From: Schlesneria sp. DSM 10557
GTDB taxonomy: Bacteria; Planctomycetota; Planctomycetia; Planctomycetales; Planctomycetaceae
Length of the DNA: 64,000 nt
Direction of reading: 5' to 3'
Assembly: GCF_041860085.1 (NCBI RefSeq)
Contig: NZ_CP124747.1
Span: 62,001 to 126,000 of the forward strand
Below are positions 10,301 to 16,629 of this stretch, one piece after another. The notes under the pieces were generated by a model. That model saw nothing but the letters and a program-made list of their open reading frames with translations. It had not been told where the DNA came from and did no database searches. Both the position numbers and the translations under genes were made by a program. Within the stretch, counting starts at the first letter, position 1, and each line of letters begins with the position of its first letter.

Positions 10301-12687
10301 GGGGCGAAGTCTGGGTGACAAATGATGGGTCTGACCTGGCGGCGAAGGTCGCCAGCGAACTGGCGCAACAAGGATTTAAAACGCGGCTGATTGAGCTGGA
10401 AAATTCCGTGCTTCCCGAAGTGCCTGAAACGCTGGCGGGGCTGGTGGTGATTGCGTCTGCGGGAGGGACAACAGACAACCAGTTATGGTCCGCTGTCCGC
10501 TGGCTGCAGCAAGTTGGCCCCGTTCTGCGTCGGAACAGCCGTCATGCAGCGACGTTTCTGGTGACGGTTTCGCGCCTTGATGGACGTTTCGGTTTCGCAG
10601 GTTCGCGGCCACTGCAGAACCCCGTTTCCGGCGGACTGGCGGGACTCGCCAAGTGCGTCGCACGCGAGTGGCCCGACGTTGTTGCCCGAGCATTTGACCT
10701 CAGTCATGACTGGTCTTCAAATCAGGTGGCCGCCGCTATGCTCGTCGCCGAACTGGTTCACGAGGGACCTGTCGAAGTGGGGATCACTCCCAGCGGTCTC
10801 TTTTCATTGGAGATTGCCGAGCAGACGCTGACCGGTGTCCTGCAGAATCCTCCGATTGACCGCGGTGATCTGGTTGTCATCAGTGGTGGGGCCCGCGGTG
10901 TGACTGCGGAAGCGGCCTTCGCGATGGCACAAGCCTGGAAGCCCCGTATTGCCATTCTCGGTCGAAGTCCTGAACCTGCTCCCGAGCCGGAATGGCTGGC
11001 TCGCCTGACGACGGAAGCCGAAATTCGTCAGGCGGTGATTGCTCGCGCTGTTCCCAGTTCAACTCCGAAGGTCATCGGAAATCAGGTCCAGCAGATTGTG
11101 GCGAGTCGTGAGATCGCACAGCAGTTGCACCGGCTTGCTTCGGTGGGCATCTCTGCGGCGTACTACTCGGTCGATGTGCGCGATGAACAGGCTGTGAAGA
11201 AGATCCTGTCACAACTGGAACGCGAGCACGGGCCTGTGCGCGGAATCATTCACGGAGCCGGCGTGCTGGCCGATCAGAAGATCGAAGACAAGACGAAAGA
11301 CCAGTTTGACCGGGTCTATGGCACCAAGATTGATGGGCTAAACGCGTTGTTAAAGGGGGTTGATCCCGAAGAGCTGAAGTTGCTCTGTCTCTTCTCGTCG
11401 TACACTGCCCGCTTCGGTCGTGTCGGTCAGCTCGACTATGGAATCGCAAACGAAGTCCTCAACAAGCAGGCGCGACAGTTCGCGATTCAACATCCGCAGT
11501 GTCGAGTGGCGTCGTTCAACTGGGGGCCGTGGGACGGTGGAATGGTTCAGGGGGGGCTGAAGAAGCTGTTCGCCTCAGAGGGAGTTGGTCTGATCCCCCT
11601 GCGGGACGGCGCTGAAGCACTCGTGCTCGAATTCCAGCAGGCGACGAGTCTGCCGATCGAAGTCCTGATTTTAGCTCCCGTCGAAGCGGACGCTGCTCCC
11701 GCACCGAAATCGGCGACGCGGCCTGAGCCAGTTATGGCTCCCGCTTTGAACGGTGTCTCCCCTACCGGCGGGAACGCTTCCCGCAATGGACAGGATGTCG
11801 TCGCCCCTCCACAGTCGTTCACGACGGATTCTCCTGCGGAGATGAAGATCGATTTTGAGCGTGAGCTGGACTTGGCGAAGTATTCCTTTCTCGAATCACA
11901 TGCACTCGGCGGAAAAGCTGTGTTCCCCGTGGCGATGATTCTCGAGTGGCTGGCGCATGCGGCCATCCATCGAAACCCGGGACTGGAACTCCGCGGATTC
12001 AGTGACTTCCGCGTCTACCAGGGAATTCGACTGGGGGCACACCAGAAGTACTCTATCAAAGCCCTCTCCGGAAAAGCGGTCCGACGGGGTGATGTGTTTG
12101 TGGTGCCAGTTCAATTGCTGGGCGAACGTGACGGACGCGAACTGCTGCACGCGGGTGCGAATGTCCTTCTGGCGGCATCCTATCCCGCCGCTCCTGGAAC
12201 AACGCCGTCACTGGAGGGGGCAGGATACCCCATGAATCTGACAGACGCGTACGAGCGGAGACTGTTCCACGGTCCTGTGCTGCGGGGGCTGCAGACAATC
12301 GAGGCCTGTTCGGAGCAGGGGATCGCTGTGACGACCCGGACGGCTCCCGCGCCGTGGTCGTGGATGACTGATCCTGTTCGTGGCAGTTGGCTGGCCGATC
12401 CGCTGGTGATTGACGGGGCGCTGCAGGCGATCATCCTCTGGTCCCAGGAATTTCGCGGGAAGCCCTGCCTGCCCTGCGCCGTGAAGAATTATCAGCAGTT
12501 CCGGCGCACATTCCCCAAGGATGGCGTTCGAATTGTGATCCGTATGCATGAAGCCGCCGCGCAACTGGTTCGCTGTGACGTCGATTTTGTCGATCTGGAT
12601 GGAGTTCTAGTTGCTCGCATGGAAGGTTGTGAAAGTGTCGCGGATGCATCGCTGACATCTGCTTTTGCAAATAACCGACCTGAGTAG
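4369..12687 (+). CDS. pfaA: PfaA-type iterative synthase KS-AT-6xACP-KR-DH
   Basis: A 2772-residue multidomain lipid/polyketide synthase. KS, residues about 14-465, has Cys216 in DAACASS, His351 in EAHGTGT and His391 in GHTKAAAG. AT, about 580-900, has FPGQGSQ and Ser692 in GHSYG. A Pro/Ala-rich linker with a helical RLHQQFLEGQ segment (about 1062-1110) leads to six ACPs, with phosphopantetheine serines at 1274, 1399, 1519, 1632, 1749 and 1861, each in LGIDSIKR. KR has GGARGVT at 2173-2179 with Ser2343/2344, Tyr2357 and Asn2361. The C-terminal polyketide-type DH has His2511 in an HxxxGxxxxP motif and a D-P-L-V-I-D-G-A-L-Q block in its second half. This order matches PfaA of PUFA synthases. 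All catalytic residues are present, so it should be active. No thioesterase, chain-length factor or PfaB acyltransferase is encoded nearby, so the product cannot be assigned. Confidence 0.92.
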   Translation: MNRQQSPNELSATQPPLAIVGISALFPKAASTEEFWSNIRRGVDAITEVPASHWSPDEYFDPNQKTPDMTYARRGGFLSPLAFDPLEFGISPNNLEAIDTSQLLGMVGAKRALEDAGYGAGRKFDRSRVGCILGVTGTLEMVIPLGARLGHPRWRKALKDAGVADDVANDVVERISQSYVPWQENSFPGLLGNVVAGRIANRLDLHGTNCVVDAACASSLSAIHLAALELWTGRSDMVVTGGIDTFNDIFMFMCFSKTPALSPTGDSKPFSDEADGTILGEGVGMVVLKRLADAQRDGDRVYAVLKGIGTSSDGAGSAVYAPKAEGQIRCLKDAYRVAGVSPDTIELVEAHGTGTKVGDATEVTGLIDVFKSSGRQGTWCAVGSVKSQIGHTKAAAGAAGVLKAVLALRHRVLPPTIKVNRPPAAMLEPGCPFYVNTEARPWLKSDKHPRRAGVSAFGFGGSNFHCVLEESPQQSDEAEWDGDVQVIALSAPSVNDLLGEVRTKMGSLDGSDWRQVRGLGAASRSQFRATDPHRILFVVERDKTDLKGVLASAQTMFERAPEKANWSTPDGVHYGSGAAAGKLGMLFPGQGSQYVGMLRELACRFPVMLDVLAEANEVFANAVTRNDQAPPDERLTDLIYPYPAFSPEGRSRQDSVLRSTQIAQPAIGAVSLAALAVLDQFGVHPEAVAGHSYGELTALCASQRFGSRALYRLSMLRGTLMAAAQEVDGGMLALGAPLTQIEAALKELSVDLVVANHNSPTQVVLSGRVPEIERATELFARRNIRGKKLSVAAAFHSPLVASASRAFRPVLDEVEFAPSRMPVYANSTAAEYPADPNAARDLLAAQLARPVNFVSEVERMHADGVRTFLEVGPGGVLTGLVNSILQGREYRAVSIDSSSGKRSGVIDLANALAQVSSVGHSVRWDRWDPNGKAASAQSESRRMTVPITGANYVKPRAPIPPRATAASLETPRPPEQPPHKDSKGSATIAPPPPVEALTLPQPTPQAIVAPRAAAPSVPSPVPAAAPVSSMSTEVSPPMKFTRPANAENLSSVARKSPDASSLATIQQLLEAMQRIQAETTRLHQQFLEGQEIAFKTFERLALGQFGGEMASKQAPISLRPADTRAPVIPTRAEQLTKEAPATASVQPPVALTVTSEPRPAKVELPLPAAAPLPPAAPPAFAAQPKSVTPPVSQPSVSASVAAQSAPAQQFKAAPEAKSLPVSAPVNEPAVRSQLDEVISRLGSTVLAVVSEKTGYPKEMLNLEMSLDHDLGIDSIKRVEILATLQERVTDLPSFQPDELGALHTLRDVVILAEARTSSALPTSPAAGQPTTVPMQKLAAVETPLPQSRSTVSRSTESSGSDLASPFGQTVLEIVSEKTGYPTEMLNLEMSLDHDLGIDSIKRVEILSALQERVPDLPAFQSEELGALHTLRDVVGLAQSRSADGKPQVAVIAPLAGPIEAAVPQTPNVSSAVSAPAPAASSSGSLLWPVVLAIVSENTGYPTEMLNLEMSLDHDLGIDSIKRVEILSALQERIPDLPAFQPDELGALHTLKDVVTLADTRSGGSGIPSAAVAEKACEQSETESVPGTAVSPGNAINSLMGPVVLEVVSEKTGYPAEMLNLDMSLDHDLGIDSIKRVEILSALQERVPNLPAFQPDELGALHTLRDVVTLADARTNSSRGTAPQTTGPVGATASPVNVTPAATQKSSTSEKQGSLELAPIVLAVVSEKTGYPSEMLNLEMSLDHDLGIDSIKRVEILSALQERVLDLPAFQPDELGSLHTLRDVVTLADARTRGASVSAASADVTVTPANSIAAPVEPQTSVKNESASLWPIVLEVVSEKTGYPTEMLNLTMSLDHDLGIDSIKRVEILSAVQERVPDLPAFQPDELGALQTLHDVVSLAEARVAASSTAGATLAPASHAAANASAVVQVVPSPAPAPVTERPVAERQLVPSPRIQRSIVRPVALAAASARPKLKLMSGGEVWVTNDGSDLAAKVASELAQQGFKTRLIELENSVLPEVPETLAGLVVIASAGGTTDNQLWSAVRWLQQVGPVLRRNSRHAATFLVTVSRLDGRFGFAGSRPLQNPVSGGLAGLAKCVAREWPDVVARAFDLSHDWSSNQVAAAMLVAELVHEGPVEVGITPSGLFSLEIAEQTLTGVLQNPPIDRGDLVVISGGARGVTAEAAFAMAQAWKPRIAILGRSPEPAPEPEWLARLTTEAEIRQAVIARAVPSSTPKVIGNQVQQIVASREIAQQLHRLASVGISAAYYSVDVRDEQAVKKILSQLEREHGPVRGIIHGAGVLADQKIEDKTKDQFDRVYGTKIDGLNALLKGVDPEELKLLCLFSSYTARFGRVGQLDYGIANEVLNKQARQFAIQHPQCRVASFNWGPWDGGMVQGGLKKLFASEGVGLIPLRDGAEALVLEFQQATSLPIEVLILAPVEADAAPAPKSATRPEPVMAPALNGVSPTGGNASRNGQDVVAPPQSFTTDSPAEMKIDFERELDLAKYSFLESHALGGKAVFPVAMILEWLAHAAIHRNPGLELRGFSDFRVYQGIRLGAHQKYSIKALSGKAVRRGDVFVVPVQLLGERDGRELLHAGANVLLAASYPAAPGTTPSLEGAGYPMNLTDAYERRLFHGPVLRGLQTIEACSEQGIAVTTRTAPAPWSWMTDPVRGSWLADPLVIDGALQAIILWSQEFRGKPCLPCAVKNYQQFRRTFPKDGVRIVIRMHEAAAQLVRCDVDFVDLDGVLVARMEGCESVADASLTSAFANNRPE
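8090..10075 (+). repeat. Six tandem ACP repeats inside pfaA
   Basis: Six acyl-carrier domains of about 75-80 residues separated by Pro/Ala/Ser-rich linkers. The period between phosphopantetheine serines is 125, 120, 113, 117 and 112 residues. Each repeat carries nearly the same stretch from TGYP..EMLNL through SLDHDLGIDSIKRVEIL to LGALHTL.DVV. Linkers differ while the ACP cores stay almost identical, which points to recent duplication or gene conversion. Tandem ACPs are known in PUFA synthases, where ACP number affects yield. Confidence 0.93.
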
Positions 12688-12696
12688 GAACGCAAA

Positions 12697-13722
12697 TTGA
12701 TCTGCCATTTCCTCATTCGTCGTATTGGCATTCCCGCAATCGCATGTCTGCTTGTGGGATCACTGGTGTCTGCTGCCGAGACCACCAAAGGGCTCTCCGA
12801 TATCTCGCTGGTCGATGTGGATTACCACATCCAAGGGGAATACGTCGGTTCGGCCCCACTGGGTCGATACTGTCAGCCGGTGGGATTGCAGGTGGTGGCA
12901 CGCGGGGCTGGGGAGTTTGACGCGCTGCTCTATCGCGGAGGATTGCCGGGAAATGGCTACAATGGCAGTCCTGCCTTGAAACTAACGGGAACATGGGCGG
13001 GGAACCGGGTCGTGCTGGGGGGAGAAGACCTCGTCATCGACCTGCAGACCGGTTATGCGGGGGTCGTGAAGAACACGGCGGGGCAGCGATTGAGCTATCT
13101 GCAGCCGATCAAAAGAGTGAGTGCCACACAGGGAGCCTGTCCACCACCCCATGCGATTGTTCTATTTGACGGAACCCATACCGACAGGTGGAACAAGGCG
13201 ACGGTGACCCCCGACGGACTGCTGGAGATTGGCTGCGAAACAAAAGAGACGTATCAGAACTTCACGCTGCACGCCGAATTTCGCACCCCCTACATGCCCC
13301 ATGCTCGTGGCCAGAATCGAGGGAACAGCGGCTTCTACCTGCAGAAACGCTACGAAGTTCAGGTGCTGGATTCCTTCGGTTTGCAACCGCAGTTCAATGA
13401 CTGCGGTTCGCTCTACCGGTTCAAAGCTCCCGACCTTAACATGAGCTTTCCCCCGCTGCGCTGGCAGACCTATGACATCAATTTTTGCGCTCCGCGCTTT
13501 TCCAGTGACGGACAGAAACTCTGCAAAGCCCGCATCACGGTCCGCCACAACGGTGTGATCATCCACAACCAGTTAGAGCTTGAGAATAAGACCGGGGGGG
13601 GCAGCGTCGAAGGCCCGAATCCACTCCCGATCCTGTTACAGAATCATGGCAACCCGGTGCAATTCCGAAATATCTGGCTGATCGATCACGACCGGCCTGT
13701 ACTGACCTGGAGACAACGATGA
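12697..13722 (+). CDS. Secreted DUF1080 (3-keto-disaccharide hydrolase-like) protein
   Basis: A 341-residue exported protein. An N-terminal signal peptide (hydrophobic core at about 10-26, cleavage near VSAAE) precedes a short unassigned region and a DUF1080 jelly-roll from about residue 150 to the end, recognised by IVLFDGT, NFTLHAEFRTPY, NSGFYLQKRYEVQVLDS, the CGSLY element and GNPVQFRNIWLID. DUF1080 is a concanavalin-like family that is very abundant in planctomycetes and linked to carbohydrate turnover. The start is a TTG 9 bp after the pfaA stop, with AGGAA placed 6 nt ahead. No in-frame ATG exists before the signal peptide, so TTG is required. It overlaps the next gene by 4 bp. Its role beside a lipid synthase is unclear. 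Confidence 0.8.
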   Translation: MICHFLIRRIGIPAIACLLVGSLVSAAETTKGLSDISLVDVDYHIQGEYVGSAPLGRYCQPVGLQVVARGAGEFDALLYRGGLPGNGYNGSPALKLTGTWAGNRVVLGGEDLVIDLQTGYAGVVKNTAGQRLSYLQPIKRVSATQGACPPPHAIVLFDGTHTDRWNKATVTPDGLLEIGCETKETYQNFTLHAEFRTPYMPHARGQNRGNSGFYLQKRYEVQVLDSFGLQPQFNDCGSLYRFKAPDLNMSFPPLRWQTYDINFCAPRFSSDGQKLCKARITVRHNGVIIHNQLELENKTGGGSVEGPNPLPILLQNHGNPVQFRNIWLIDHDRPVLTWRQR

Positions 13723-15071
13723 GTTCGGCTGTAGAAGCTGTCCCCGCCCAGCCCGCATCCGGCCGGCTCGCGTCTCTGGATGCCTATCGCGGCTTTGTGA
13801 TGATCTGTCTGGCAGCGAACGGGTTTGGTCTGGCCGCGGCAGCTCGAAACTTCCCGGACTGTTCGATCTTCCAGGCAATCGGTTATCAGTTCGAGCACGT
13901 CGCCTGGGTGGGATGTGCCTTCTGGGACCTGATCCAGCCCTCGTTCATGTTTCTCGTGGGCGTGGCGGTCCCCTACTCGCTGACGCGACGTGAAGCTCAA
14001 GGTGAATCCAGTGGCAGACTGGTGACTCATGTTCTGATTCGTTCGCTGGTTCTGATTCTCTTGGGGATCTTTCTGTCATCGGGCGGCCAACCTGTCACGA
14101 ACTTCACGTTCATGAACGTGCTGACGCAGATCGGTTTAGGATATCCGTTCCTGTTTCTGCTGAGAAACCGGGGTCTGGCGATTCAAGTTGCGGCTGCGGT
14201 ACTGGTACTGGTCGCATATTGGGCCTGGTTTGCACTGACCCCAGTAAAACCCGTAGACAATCCCAAAGACATTCATCTGCCCGAGAATTGGACGCTGCTC
14301 ACCGGGTTTGAAGCTCATTGGCAAAAGAACGCCAATCCGGCAGCCACGTTCGATCGCTGGTTTTTGAATCTCTTTCCTCCCGCAAAAGATCCTGCCCGGG
14401 AAGCACCGACGACGGTGACGGGAACAGAAGGGAAGACGGACGAAGGTGCGAGTGGTGAATCGGCAATCGAGCCAGCCCGGCCCGGAATGATGGGACAGAT
14501 CGGGGCCGTCTTGCGGCGGCTGGTCACGCGTCCGGAACCCTATGTGTTCAACAGCGGCGGCTATCAGACCCTGAATTTCATCCCTTCGTTTGTCACGATG
14601 TTGATTGGACTGATGACGGGCGAGTTCATCAGGCGCAATTCCGGTCAACATGCCAGAGTATTCAAGACCCTGCTGACGGGGGGGCTGGTACTGTGCGCAC
14701 TGGGGTGGGGAATTCACGCGCTGGGTGTCTGCCCGCTGGTCAAACGCATCTGGACCCCTAGCTGGACCTTGTTCAGTTCGGGTCTGACGCTGCTCATGCT
14801 ATCGGGCTTTTACGGCATCATTGATGGTCTCGGCTGGAAAGCCTGGTCATTTCCGCTAGTTGTTGCCGGAATGAACTCCATGGTCCTTTATCTGTCGGGG
14901 CAACTGCTGCGCGGCTGGACAGCCGATTTGCTTAAGCGGCATATCAATGACGATCTGTTCAACATCTTCGGTGAAAAGTACGCTCCGATTGTGCAGGCCA
15001 ATCTGGTGCTGCTTTGTTTCTGGTTGTTCGTTTACTGGCTGTACCGGCAACGCGTTTTCATCAGGGTTTGA
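13719..15071 (+). CDS. HGSNAT/DUF5009-type membrane acyltransferase
   Basis: A 450-residue polytopic membrane protein of the DUF5009/heparan-alpha-glucosaminide N-acetyltransferase-like family. Seen: the family opening RLASLDAYRGFVMICL, then His60 in the block HVAWVGCAFWDLIQP leading to SFMFLVGVAVP; His60 aligns with the histidine thought to carry the acyl group in human HGSNAT. About ten hydrophobic segments follow, with a soluble Lys/Glu/Thr-rich loop at about 195-260. These enzymes transfer an acyl group across the membrane to an amino sugar or other acceptor. The ATG overlaps the stop codon of the DUF1080 gene (ATGA), indicating translational coupling and therefore co-expression with that gene and probably with pfaA. 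Its acceptor is unknown. Confidence 0.75.
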   Translation: MSSAVEAVPAQPASGRLASLDAYRGFVMICLAANGFGLAAAARNFPDCSIFQAIGYQFEHVAWVGCAFWDLIQPSFMFLVGVAVPYSLTRREAQGESSGRLVTHVLIRSLVLILLGIFLSSGGQPVTNFTFMNVLTQIGLGYPFLFLLRNRGLAIQVAAAVLVLVAYWAWFALTPVKPVDNPKDIHLPENWTLLTGFEAHWQKNANPAATFDRWFLNLFPPAKDPAREAPTTVTGTEGKTDEGASGESAIEPARPGMMGQIGAVLRRLVTRPEPYVFNSGGYQTLNFIPSFVTMLIGLMTGEFIRRNSGQHARVFKTLLTGGLVLCALGWGIHALGVCPLVKRIWTPSWTLFSSGLTLLMLSGFYGIIDGLGWKAWSFPLVVAGMNSMVLYLSGQLLRGWTADLLKRHINDDLFNIFGEKYAPIVQANLVLLCFWLFVYWLYRQRVFIRV

Positions 15072-15110
15072 ACTGTCGAATCGCGCCACGCTCTCATCAA
15101 AGATTCCGAA

Positions 15111-16301
15111 ATGTATGACGTTCTGCTGAAGGGGGCCCGTGTCGTCGACCCTTCCCAAAAGTTAGACGGCTGCTTCGATGTTGCGATTCTGGGAGGCCGA
15201 ATTGCGGCTCTCTTAGATCCGGCGTCAACGCCCCTCGAATCGGCTGCGGCCATTCGGGTCGTGGATGTTCGGGGGAAGATCGTCGTTCCCGGTTTGATCG
15301 ATTTTCATGTCCACGTCTTTCCCGGGGTAAGTCACTTCGGTATCGATCCTGATCCGACCTGTCTGGCACGCGGAGTCACCACGGTTCTTGATTTCGGAAC
15401 TGCAGGGGGACTGATTTTTGATGGCTTTCGCCAATTTGTAATTGATGAAGCCCAGACGCGCGTGCTGGCATTACTGCACATCGCAGGTCAGGGTTTGATC
15501 GGAAGCGTGGGCAGCCCTCCTCTGCTCGGGGAACTGCACGACCTTCGTTACTGTGACCTCGATACCCTTGAACGGACGTACTCAAAGCATCGCGACGTGA
15601 TTCTGGGGGTCAAGATCCGCTGCACTGCGGATCTGGCCGAAGGGGGACGCAACGAGGCGGGTGGACTGGAAATGGCCCGAAAGGGGGCCGACCTGCTGAA
15701 CCTGCCGCTGATTATTCACAGCCCGAACTCCAGCCTGTCCATCGAGCACGTGCTCGATCGCATGAAACCAGGCGATGTCCTGACCCATTGTTACCACGGT
15801 AAGGATTGCGGTCTGGTCGATCAGAAACTGAAAATTCCTGCTGCGATTCGCGATAAGCTGCAGTCAGGTGTGCTGCTGGACGTGGGGCACGGCTTTTCCA
15901 GTTTCAATTTCAGCGTTGCTCGAAGCCTGTTGGATCAGGAAGTGCTTCCCGATTTCATCAGTAGTGACATTCACTTCTACAATCTGCACGGTCCCGTGTA
16001 TGACCTGTTGACGACGATGGACAAGTTTCTGCATCTGGGGATGCCGCTGGCCGAAGTCATCCGGCGGACGACGCAGACACCGGCAAAATTCCTGGGACGT
16101 CAGGATGATCTGGGGACGCTGAAGCCCGGTGCCATCGCTGACATCACCGTGCTGGAACTTCAGGAAGGGGAGTTCGTCCTCGAAGACTCCGAGGGGAACC
16201 GTGAAATCGGACGCCACCGACTGGATGCGACGCACGTGTTCCGATCGGGCAGACAGATTGGCGTGCTTCCGAAACCATCGCCAGCAGTCGCTCGGGCTTG
16301 A
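15111..16301 (+). CDS. Amidohydrolase-superfamily (deacetylase/dihydroorotase-like) metalloenzyme
   Basis: A 396-residue TIM-barrel amidohydrolase. Metal-binding residues are visible: His66 and His68 in DFHVHV, Lys168 in ILGVKIR (expected carboxylated bridging lysine), His203 in LIIHSP, His226/His229 in THCYHG, and Asp286 in SSDIH. The N-terminal beta-sandwich half-domain begins YDVLLKGARVVDPS and returns near the C-terminus (GAIADITVLEL). The pattern fits the deacetylase branch (EF_0837-like) more than true dihydroorotase, and I see no pyrimidine genes nearby. It lies 39 bp after the acyltransferase, so it is probably the last gene of the pfaD-pfaA unit, since a hairpin follows at once. Substrate unknown. 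Confidence 0.75.
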   Translation: MYDVLLKGARVVDPSQKLDGCFDVAILGGRIAALLDPASTPLESAAAIRVVDVRGKIVVPGLIDFHVHVFPGVSHFGIDPDPTCLARGVTTVLDFGTAGGLIFDGFRQFVIDEAQTRVLALLHIAGQGLIGSVGSPPLLGELHDLRYCDLDTLERTYSKHRDVILGVKIRCTADLAEGGRNEAGGLEMARKGADLLNLPLIIHSPNSSLSIEHVLDRMKPGDVLTHCYHGKDCGLVDQKLKIPAAIRDKLQSGVLLDVGHGFSSFNFSVARSLLDQEVLPDFISSDIHFYNLHGPVYDLLTTMDKFLHLGMPLAEVIRRTTQTPAKFLGRQDDLGTLKPGAIADITVLELQEGEFVLEDSEGNREIGRHRLDATHVFRSGRQIGVLPKPSPAVARA

Positions 16302-16324
16302 GTTGGACATCGTCTGCAGGTGAT

Positions 16325-16355
16325 CCGGGCAGACTGATCGAGCCTGCCCGGCTGT
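16325..16355 (+). terminator. Hairpin after the amidohydrolase gene
   Basis: Inverted repeat CCGGGCAG/CTGCCCGG, arms 16325-16332 and 16344-16351 with an 11-nt loop, 24 bp after the amidohydrolase stop. No clean U-tract follows (CTGTCAATTT). It is a plausible 3' end for the pfaD-to-amidohydrolase unit. The rest of the gap to 16629 shows nothing I can name. Confidence 0.45.
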
Positions 16356-16629
16356 CAATTTGCCAGGCCCTGCACGGGGAACCGGCGTCGCATTCTCCTG
16401 ATACGGTGCTTGGGGCCGCCTGTCGCGTTGCAAACGGATGGGGTTCAGGTAATCTTTTCCTCGAATGCAATCGCGCGGGCCACTGTGAAAACCTGATCAG
16501 AACTGTTCTTCTCGTACTCGTGACTCGCATTCCACTGACCGAACGCCACTTTCCGAGTTGCTGCGACACATCTCTGGCTTCAATGCCGGACTGCGGCTGA
16601 TAACTTCGTCCGATACCAACTGGATCACC

